7,484 bases of DNA from Spirochaeta sp. (GTDB taxonomy: Bacteria; Spirochaetota; Spirochaetia; Sphaerochaetales; Sphaerochaetaceae): assembly GCA_020054965.1 (NCBI GenBank), contig JAIMZO010000073.1:1-7484 (forward strand). The letters are read 5' to 3'. Each line of letters opens with the position of its first letter. The first letter of the stretch is position 1. The notes under the pieces are model-generated. The model saw only the letters and a list, made by a program, of their open reading frames with translations. It did not search any database and was not told where the DNA came from. This document shows positions 1 through 5,446 of the stretch, piece after piece. Both the position numbers and the translations under genes were made by a program.

Positions 1-1053
1 CTCTATGGGCTGGATGCAGAGGCTATTGCAGAAGTACTTTCCCTTCCCAGGGCCTTCTATGGAAAACAGATCTATCAGTGGCTCGTCAAGGGTGTCACTT
101 CCTTCGACGAGATGACCAACCTTCCCAAGGCTGAGCGATTACGTCTCAAGGAAGTGATGGGGAGTGCTGTCTCTTCGACAGTGGAAACCAGCGAGACGGA
201 TGAGAGTGGAGCCATGAAGATGGGTATCCGTCTCCACGATGGAAGAGTCGTCGAGTGTGTACTGCTTATAGACAAGCATGGCCGGCATACAGCATGTCTT
301 TCCAGCCAGGTTGGGTGTGCAATGGGATGCACGTTCTGCAGGACAGGCACCATGGGCTTGCTGAGGAACCTTACTGCCGACGAGATCATCGAACAATACA
401 TTCACCTCCTAGCGGTAAGTGACCAGCCCATCACCCATATCGTGTATATGGGAATGGGAGAGCCCTTGGCTAATATCAATCCAGTGATCCAATCGATTCA
501 CTACCTACACGAAAAAGAGAGCTTCAACATCAGCCTGAGGAGGATGACCATCTCCACCTGTGGAGTGGTCCCTGGTATCTTGAGACTGGCAGAGCTGGGA
601 CTCCCCGTAAGGCTCGCAGTCTCCCTGGTAAGTGCCGACAACCGGCTCCGTTCGAAGATCATGCCGGTGAATGAGAAGTGGGATATCATGGCTCTGAAGA
701 AAGCATTGATGGTGTACCAGCATGTTGGGGGAAAACGATTCACCATCGAGTACTGCATGTTGCGTGGGGTAAATACTGATGAGTTCAGTGCCAAGAAACT
801 GGCTACCTATGTAGCAGGCATGAATGTCGTGGTGAATCTCATCCCCTGGAACCCCGCTGAGGAACTCCCGTACGAGACACCAAGCGAAGATGAGATCGAT
901 ACCTTCTGCCGTGAACTTGACCGATACCGTGTCAATTATACCCGACGACGATCACGGGGCAGAGAGATCAATGGGGCATGCGGACAGCTGGCGGTGCCTA
1001 TCAACAAAGGTCTCGACTACGAGCTGATGATTGATGATGAGGATGACGAGTAA
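1..1053 (+). CDS. rlmN: Dual-specificity RNA methyltransferase RlmN, 5'-truncated by window edge
   Basis: Radical-SAM enzyme that methylates C2 of A2503 in 23S rRNA and, in the studied family members, A37 of some tRNAs. The frame is open from base 1 (LYGLDAEAIAEVL...) and gives 350 residues before TAA; the first ATG at 112 is internal, because the 37 codons before it encode the conserved RlmN N-terminus (GKQIYQWLVKGVTSFDEM). Only a few N-terminal codons should be missing, given a family length of about 345-390. Visible motifs, numbered from base 1: the 4Fe-4S radical-SAM triad CAMGCTFC (Cys106, 110, 113), SAM-binding MGMGEP near 150, VNLIPWNP near 278, and the two catalytic cysteines, Cys99 in ACLSSQ (E. 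coli Cys118 equivalent) and Cys327 in NGACGQL (Cys355 equivalent, the transient methyl carrier). The tail is acidic (DDEDDE). Housekeeping gene; the related Cfr resistance enzyme is less likely from the overall match. It converges with alaS on a shared hairpin. Confidence 0.96.
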   Translation, partial: LYGLDAEAIAEVLSLPRAFYGKQIYQWLVKGVTSFDEMTNLPKAERLRLKEVMGSAVSSTVETSETDESGAMKMGIRLHDGRVVECVLLIDKHGRHTACLSSQVGCAMGCTFCRTGTMGLLRNLTADEIIEQYIHLLAVSDQPITHIVYMGMGEPLANINPVIQSIHYLHEKESFNISLRRMTISTCGVVPGILRLAELGLPVRLAVSLVSADNRLRSKIMPVNEKWDIMALKKALMVYQHVGGKRFTIEYCMLRGVNTDEFSAKKLATYVAGMNVVVNLIPWNPAEELPYETPSEDEIDTFCRELDRYRVNYTRRRSRGREINGACGQLAVPINKGLDYELMIDDEDDE

Positions 1054-1071
1054 AACCCTGAAAACGGTAAG

Positions 1072-1097
1072 AAGCCCTGCAAACCAGCAGGGCTTTT
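1072..1097 (+). terminator. Rho-independent terminator of rlmN, possibly bidirectional
   Basis: A 9-bp perfect stem, AAGCCCTGC (1072-1080) and GCAGGGCTT (1087-1095), closes a 6-nt AAACCA loop and runs into TTTT then CCTT. It starts 19 nt after the rlmN stop. On the minus strand the same hairpin lies about 22 nt after the alaS stop but is followed only by CTTCTTACC, so termination in that direction should be weaker. Confidence 0.85.
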
Positions 1098-1116
1098 CCT
1101 TGAAGATAGACAGGGT

Positions 1117-2910
1117 TTACTCCAGAACGGCCTTGATCCTTCTTACTCCCGCCGAGGAGGATTGCTCCTTGAGAATCTTGAAGTGACCCATATCACCAGT
1201 ATTCTCTACATGAGGACCTCCACAGACTTCCTTGGAAAAATCACCAATTGAGTAGACCTTAACCTGCTCACCATACTTGCTATCAAAGAATGCAATGGCA
1301 CCTTGTGCTTTTGCTTCCTCAACAGTCATGGTCTCGCAGGTAACAGGCAGATTGCGCTTAATCTGTGCATTGACCATATCCTCGACCTGCTGGATCTCTT
1401 CCTTGCTCATAGCAGAGGGATGTGTGAAGTCAAAGCGAAGTCGCTCGGGGGTGATGTTCGACCCTTTTTGTCCGACATGCTCGCCAAGCACAGTTCTCAG
1501 AGCTTGATGCAACAAGTGGGTTGCAGTGTGTAATGCAGTCGTCTTTTCACTGTGGTCTGCTAGGCCTCCCTTGAACTGCTTGTCTGCTCCACTTCGGCTG
1601 ATCTCCTGATGCTTCTCGAATGCAGCATTGAAGCCTGCCTCATCCACGGTGAAGCCATGTTCTGCTGCCAATTCCTTGGTGAGCTCAATGGGATACCCAT
1701 AGGTATCGTAGAGCTTGAAAGCGGTTCTTCCGCTTATCTCCCGGTTCTTGCCCTTGAGTAGGTTTGGTAGCATTTTTTCAAACTCTCGCTCCCCCTTTGC
1801 CAAGGTTTCAGAGAACTTTGCCTCTTCCTGAGCCAGCTCTTTCAGAATAAAATCCTTGTTCTCCAGAATCTCAGGATATGGCATCTTGTAGAGGTCAAGC
1901 ACGATGAGTGCAAGGTTCCCAAGGAAAGAACCCTCGATGCCCAGCTTATGAGCATGCCGAACTGCTCGCCTGATCAGACGACGCAGGATATAGCCCTGCC
2001 CGACGTTGGAGGGAGCCACCCCTCTCTGGTCTCCAAGGATGAATACGCTGGTGCGAATATGGTCTGCCACGATACGCACTGAGGTATCTATCTCCTCATC
2101 GCTTCCATAGTGTTTTCCAGAGAGCTTCTCAATACCGGCAATAATGGGGATAAATACCTCTGTCTCATAGACAGATTTCTTGCCCTGGAGGATAGCAATG
2201 GTACGTTCGATTCCCATACCGGTATCGACGCACTTTCTTTCCATCTCACTATAGGTACCATCACTATTCTTCTTGTATCCCATGAAGACATCATTCCAGA
2301 TCTCGAAATATTTCCCACAGGAACACCCGGGGCGGCAATCAGGGCCACACGCAGGTCTTCCTGTATCGATGAACATCTCGCTGTCGGGACCACATGGACC
2401 GGTTTCTCCTGCTGGCCCCCACCAGTTGTCCTCTCTTCCAAGATAATAAATACGTTCTCGTGGAATTCCATACCCTTCCCATGCAGATGCAGCATCCTCA
2501 TCACGGGGGACCTCATCATCCCCTGCAAAGACAGTCACAGACAAGAGTGAAGGATCAATGCCGAGGACCTCTGTAAGGAACTCATAACTGAAGGCTATCG
2601 CCTCCTTCTTGAAGTAATCCCCAAGGGACCAGTTACCCAGCATCTCAAAGAAAGTGAGATGGTGGGGGTCCCCTACCGCTTCAATATCGCCGGTTCGGAT
2701 ACACTTCTGGTAATCGGTAAGGCGGGTGCCTGCGGGGTGTTCGCTTCCCATGATATAGGGTACCAAGGGGTGCATACCGGCGGTGGTAAACAGGACCGTT
2801 GGATCGTTCTCGGGAATCAAGGAAGCCCCACTGATCTGGGCATGGCCCTTGGATACGAAGAAATCAATGTATTTTTGCCGTAATTCGTTGGCGGTGAGCT
2901 GGTTTTTCAT
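1117..2910 (-). CDS. alaS: Alanyl-tRNA synthetase, short form lacking the C-Ala domain
   Basis: Class II synthetase that charges tRNA-Ala with alanine and hydrolyses mischarged Ser/Gly. From the chosen ATG it is 597 aa against about 875 for E. coli. Domains: aminoacylation core about 1-240 (motif 2 region FFEMLGNWSLGDYF near 87-101, motif 3 GMGIERT near 231), tRNA-recognition helices to about 440, then the editing domain with zinc-site residues HTATH (His461, His465) and CGGPH (Cys563, His567). The protein stops right after GVRRIKAV, where the linker to DHHA1/C-Ala would begin, so that whole module is absent without sign of a frameshift. A four-Cys insert (Cys188, 192, 196, 198) lies in the core. 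An in-frame ATG exists 33 bases upstream (2943), but it overlaps the candidate -35 box and has no ribosome site. The 2910 start gives the family N-terminus (ANELRQKYIDFFVSKGH). Short AlaRS is, as I recall, usual in Borrelia and Treponema. Confidence 0.96.
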   Translation of the reverse strand: MKNQLTANELRQKYIDFFVSKGHAQISGASLIPENDPTVLFTTAGMHPLVPYIMGSEHPAGTRLTDYQKCIRTGDIEAVGDPHHLTFFEMLGNWSLGDYFKKEAIAFSYEFLTEVLGIDPSLLSVTVFAGDDEVPRDEDAASAWEGYGIPRERIYYLGREDNWWGPAGETGPCGPDSEMFIDTGRPACGPDCRPGCSCGKYFEIWNDVFMGYKKNSDGTYSEMERKCVDTGMGIERTIAILQGKKSVYETEVFIPIIAGIEKLSGKHYGSDEEIDTSVRIVADHIRTSVFILGDQRGVAPSNVGQGYILRRLIRRAVRHAHKLGIEGSFLGNLALIVLDLYKMPYPEILENKDFILKELAQEEAKFSETLAKGEREFEKMLPNLLKGKNREISGRTAFKLYDTYGYPIELTKELAAEHGFTVDEAGFNAAFEKHQEISRSGADKQFKGGLADHSEKTTALHTATHLLHQALRTVLGEHVGQKGSNITPERLRFDFTHPSAMSKEEIQQVEDMVNAQIKRNLPVTCETMTVEEAKAQGAIAFFDSKYGEQVKVYSIGDFSKEVCGGPHVENTGDMGHFKILKEQSSSAGVRRIKAVLE

Positions 2911-2918
2911 AATAGTTG

Positions 2919-2948
2919 ATAGTAGACTCCCCGACGTTTTCATGTCAA
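2919..2948 (-). promoter_or_regulatory. Candidate alaS promoter giving a near-leaderless mRNA
   Basis: On the minus strand a perfect -35 TTGACA (2943-2948), an 18-bp spacer and a -10 TACTAT (2919-2924, 4 of 6 to consensus). The -10 box ends 8 nt before the ATG at 2910, so transcription should begin at about 2912, leaving a leader of 0-2 nt. No Shine-Dalgarno sequence is present; the only purine run (GGGGAG) is 16 nt from the ATG. The -35 box lies just after the abiEii stop, so alaS would have its own promoter despite the upstream cassette. Confidence 0.5.
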
Positions 2949-2954
2949 GGATGT

Positions 2955-3752
2955 TCAGCCCCCACTATGCGTGTAGTGTTCAATGAAAGCAGGAAAATTG
3001 AGAATCATATTGCTTTTCTCTTTCTGAAAGAGGAGGTGTTCAAAATCACGTTGTTTCACTTTTAGATCAACACGCGAAATTCGTTCTTTGAGAGCTTCTT
3101 TCAACATGGCAAGATTCTCAATATTATGTTTTGAAGTGAGATATGCATAGTCAGGCGCTGTTTGGGAAAGTAGAAATTGTGCATCATAAAAATCTCTACC
3201 TTTTGCTCTTTGCAGAAGAGCTGAGAGTTTCATTGAACACAGGGTTGCATCTGGTGGAACAGGAACAGGAAAGAAAAAACCACAGCTTTGGATAAAAGCG
3301 CTCGTAACCGGATAGGTGTAGCCTTGATCCTGAGCTTCAATTTTTATGAGAAATCTTGCATTCCTATAACCGCTAAATTGAAGTGTGTAGAGTAGTTCAG
3401 GGAAATAGAAACTTCTTCTAAAAGCCTGCAGCCCTTCGTGCTCTTTCTCTTTCGGTATTACCTGATACCCTAGACGCCGCAAATATACCAGAATGCTATC
3501 AGTCATATGCATGAATTCAGTCTGTGTCATATCTGTGCAGTCAAAATCAAGATCTTCACTAAAACGATCTATATGTTTAATAAGGCGAAGATTGGTGCCC
3601 CCTATTAACACCATATGCTCGATATACTTTGTTTGTGACAAAAATTCCAATATCTGGCATTGAATATATTCTTTAAGCAGATACGGTTGCAGTTCATTCA
3701 AGTCTCGTAAATATGCAGGAAAGTACTGTAGCAATACACTCTTATCGATCAT
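2955..3752 (-). CDS. abiEii: AbiEii/AbiGii-family nucleotidyltransferase toxin
   Basis: Toxin of a type IV toxin-antitoxin / abortive-infection pair. Studied relatives (AbiEii, mycobacterial MenT) are nucleotidyltransferases, and some MenT toxins add nucleotides to tRNA acceptor ends and so block translation. The 265 residues carry the DNA polymerase beta-like fold signature: GGTNLR at 51-56, then RFSEDLDFD at 63-71 with candidate metal-binding Asp67/Asp69, the KIE strand at 137-139, and the family C-terminal motif K175-x6-R182-x3-RDFYD (186-190). No key residue appears lost, so the toxin looks intact. Its ATG overlaps the antitoxin stop as ATGA, which implies translational coupling. Composition is AT-rich compared with alaS and dprA. 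The stop codon is 44 nt from the preferred alaS start and no terminator lies between, so read-through into alaS is possible. Exact target is unknown. Confidence 0.9.
   Translation of the reverse strand: MIDKSVLLQYFPAYLRDLNELQPYLLKEYIQCQILEFLSQTKYIEHMVLIGGTNLRLIKHIDRFSEDLDFDCTDMTQTEFMHMTDSILVYLRRLGYQVIPKEKEHEGLQAFRRSFYFPELLYTLQFSGYRNARFLIKIEAQDQGYTYPVTSAFIQSCGFFFPVPVPPDATLCSMKLSALLQRAKGRDFYDAQFLLSQTAPDYAYLTSKHNIENLAMLKEALKERISRVDLKVKQRDFEHLLFQKEKSNMILNFPAFIEHYTHSGG
2963..2978. repeat. Small inverted repeat sharing the abiE operator core
   Basis: CACTA (2963-2967) and TAGTG (2974-2978) form 5-bp perfect arms around 6 bases. The same CACTA/TAGTG core, with a 4-base spacer, forms the centre of the large inverted repeat at the abiEi start. 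This copy lies inside the last codons of abiEii, about 15-30 bp upstream of the candidate alaS -35 box. Whether a protein binds it is unknown. Confidence 0.4.
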
Positions 3753-4381
3753 AATCTATACGCCTCCCGTAATTTCTCCACCCTCCGTTTGAGTGACTCA
3801 ACGCCGTACTGTTCGGTATAGTTGGTGAGACGATCAATCTTTAGGATGTCAAGATCCAACCTTAGTCCCAACATATCTTGTACTGTATGGTACTGTGGAT
3901 AAAGATACAGAAGATCCAAAATTGCTTTTTCCGGATATGCTATATGCACTCCCCAAGATGGGTGAAACGCTGAAGATTCTATGGTATAGCCAAAAAATGA
4001 AGAACTACGAATCGTGTGGTAGGTAAACTGGCCAAATTCATTGGTAAAATACGCTGTTTTTCTACTAGAAACACTCGTGACCTGTACCACAGCCTCTGGA
4101 ATCATACCCCAAAAGGCAAGCGCACTATGTATGCTGATGTATGAGGGTTGATACATCTTGTTTGCAAAATACAATTGAGCATCGCCAGAGCGAAGATATT
4201 CTGGAAATGTATATACATTTTGTTTCAAACGAATAAGTTTATGCTCCTTCACCCAGCGTCCAATAGTATTCCGGCTCACCGATAACCGTGCACCTGACGC
4301 TACTTGCTGAAGGGTAAAACAACCCATCGGTGAAAAGAGTTCCTTGAATTCCAGATAGGAAGCACGCTCTTTTATTTCCAT
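3749..4381 (-). CDS. abiEi: AbiEi-family antitoxin / transcriptional autorepressor
   Basis: Antitoxin partner of AbiEii. Known AbiEi proteins have an N-terminal winged helix that binds inverted repeats in their own promoter and a C-terminal domain needed to neutralise the toxin. In this 210-aa protein the winged helix covers about residues 20-62 (CFTLQQVASGARLS followed by NTIGRWVKEHKLIRLKQNVYTF). The C-terminal part shows the family pattern YISIHSALAFWGMIPE (81-96) and AYPEKAILDLLYL (148-160). The start is the ATG at 4381: an upstream in-frame ATG at 4402 runs into TAG after four codons. No Shine-Dalgarno precedes the start, and a TATAAT box ends 9 nt before it. The gene begins 61 bases after the dprA stop, with its own promoter in that gap. 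Low GC relative to flanking genes suggests acquisition by transfer. Confidence 0.88.
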   Translation of the reverse strand: MEIKERASYLEFKELFSPMGCFTLQQVASGARLSVSRNTIGRWVKEHKLIRLKQNVYTFPEYLRSGDAQLYFANKMYQPSYISIHSALAFWGMIPEAVVQVTSVSSRKTAYFTNEFGQFTYHTIRSSSFFGYTIESSAFHPSWGVHIAYPEKAILDLLYLYPQYHTVQDMLGLRLDLDILKIDRLTNYTEQYGVESLKRRVEKLREAYRL

Positions 4382-4412
4382 AACGCACTAATTATAGTGC
4401 ATTATGGAAATA
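4373..4412. repeat. 40-bp near-perfect inverted repeat: probable AbiEi operator
   Basis: Arms of 18 bp (4373-4390 and 4395-4412) pair with a single mismatch (C4384 versus T4402 complement) around a 4-base ATTA centre. On the coding (minus) strand the core reads GCACTA-TAAT-TAGTGC. It covers the -10 box, the predicted start point and the first three codons of abiEi. This is the location and symmetry expected for an autoregulatory operator. It is not a terminator for dprA, since no U-run follows. Confidence 0.75.
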
Positions 4413-4418
4413 TAACAA
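4391..4418 (-). promoter_or_regulatory. abiE operon promoter
   Basis: On the minus strand a -35 TTGTTA (4413-4418, 4 of 6), a 16-bp spacer and a perfect -10 TATAAT (4391-4396). The predicted start point is near 4384, three bases before the abiEi ATG, so the mRNA would be essentially leaderless. The -10 box sits at the centre of the inverted repeat, so a protein bound there would block RNA polymerase. Confidence 0.65.
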
Positions 4419-4442
4419 GATACTGGTGCTGTGAAAGGACTC

Positions 4443-5393
4443 TTACTCCTCTAAAGCAAATAGATCGAGCTGTATTGCAGTATCCTTGGGTCTTCCAACA
4501 GTTCTTTTTGTCTCCATCGCCTTCTTCAGAATACGGGGAAGGTCTTCACTCTTCCTGATCACAAAGACCCTGCTTTGGCCTGCAAACTTCCTGGGCCAAA
4601 GGATACTCCGGTTCTCTATGCTGCTTTGGTAGATGAAGAGATACTTTTTCTGTTCCAAGGCAAAGGAAGCCTGCCGTACAGCACCTCCCCCATCACGGTC
4701 CTCTACAACCACAGAAGCAAGACTCAAGGCACTCATCAGGCGGTTGCGAAGCAGGAAATGCCATTTCTGGGTGGTGGTAGAAGGAGCAAATCGACTGACC
4801 ACCACGCCACTCTTGGCTATTTCAGCTTGTAGTTCTGTGTGCTCTTTTGGATAACACTGACAGAGCGGGGTCCCGATGACCGCCATGGTAGGAGCACCAG
4901 AGGTTAACGCTCCCTTGTGGGCCACCCCATCGATACCAAGGGCAAGTCCACTTGCAACCACATACCCGGCTTTAGCAAGCGCATGAGATGTCTGTAAAGC
5001 CAATTTTTTCCCTTCAAGAGAGGGCGACCGGGTCCCGATGACAGAGACCGAAGGAGCCTTCAACAGGGATATATTTCCCTGCACATAGAGAAAACGCGGA
5101 GCATAGGCAAAGGTATTTACCTGGGAAGGCCAGAAAGGACTTTGTTCATCAATAACCGATACGTGATCACCCATCTCCTCAAAGAATGGTCGACAATGAT
5201 AGTAGGCTTCACTGATTTTGCTCTCTTCCGTTGCCAGAAAGGAGGCATACTCTTTGATATGCAAAGGAAGTGGATCGGTCACATCAATGCGGGAGGAAGC
5301 CAATGAAAAGGCTTCCCCTGCTTTTGATCCTGCTCCACCGCAGGCTCTAACGAGTGTTTCATAATGGAGGGCCTTGATTGCTGTTGCATCCAT
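4443..5393 (-). CDS. dprA: DprA/Smf-family DNA-processing protein, divergent
   Basis: DprA binds incoming single-stranded DNA and loads RecA during natural transformation; many non-competent bacteria also carry it. The 316-aa product has an N-terminal helical region (about 5-65), then the Rossmann-like core: VIGTRSPS (118-125), ASGLALGIDGVAHKGAL (147-163), AVIGTPL (171-177) and FLLRNRLMSALS (213-224). Several features usually strong in DprA are altered: SE-x-PPG is replaced by SRFAPST, SG-(S/T)-L-x-TA by GGGAVRQA, and the VPG after the last core strand is missing. No obvious C-terminal winged helix is seen in the short tail. The start has no good ribosome site (AAGG lies only 1 nt before the ATG), and a weak promoter is placed for a leaderless start. 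The family is secure; competence function is not. Confidence 0.85.
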   Translation of the reverse strand: MDATAIKALHYETLVRACGGAGSKAGEAFSLASSRIDVTDPLPLHIKEYASFLATEESKISEAYYHCRPFFEEMGDHVSVIDEQSPFWPSQVNTFAYAPRFLYVQGNISLLKAPSVSVIGTRSPSLEGKKLALQTSHALAKAGYVVASGLALGIDGVAHKGALTSGAPTMAVIGTPLCQCYPKEHTELQAEIAKSGVVVSRFAPSTTTQKWHFLLRNRLMSALSLASVVVEDRDGGGAVRQASFALEQKKYLFIYQSSIENRSILWPRKFAGQSRVFVIRKSEDLPRILKKAMETKRTVGRPKDTAIQLDLFALEE

Positions 5394-5399
5394 GCCTTG

Positions 5400-5428
5400 A
5401 CTCTACCACTGTTGTCCTGTTTGGGCAA
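5400..5428 (-). promoter_or_regulatory. Weak candidate dprA promoter (leaderless geometry)
   Basis: In the 53-base gap before dprA the minus strand has TTGCCC (5423-5428), a 17-bp spacer and TAGAGT (5400-5405), each 4 of 6 to the sigma-70 consensus. The -10 box ends 6 nt before the ATG, so the start point would be the A of the ATG. Such weak matches also arise by chance, and dprA may instead be read from the operon upstream, since I see no terminator there. Confidence 0.3.
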
Positions 5429-5446
5429 TCGAGCAAAAAACTGGCT

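Noticed and set aside
2088..2550. Two 146-codon open frames (one per strand) within alaS
   Set aside because: Both overlap the conserved AlaRS core in other frames and show no family features; long shadows are expected in 50% GC coding DNA.
2911..2943. Upstream ATG at 2943 as the alaS start (adds 11 residues)
   Set aside because: The added residues MKTSGSLLSTI are not typical of the AlaRS N-terminus, there is no ribosome site before this ATG, and it overlaps the TTGACA box.
4373..4412. The large inverted repeat as a terminator for dprA
   Set aside because: It would fold in a read-through transcript, but what follows on the minus strand is AAAAGAG rather than a U-run, and it coincides with a promoter and start codon.
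2944..4442. Insertion-sequence ends or target duplications around the AbiE cassette
   Set aside because: I compared the two junctions by eye and found no matching direct repeats and no transposase fragment; only the CACTA/TAGTG similarity, which is reported separately.
5435..5446. T6 run after the flavodiiron stop as a terminator
   Set aside because: No stem longer than about 3-4 bp precedes it on the minus strand, so it does not qualify as an intrinsic terminator.
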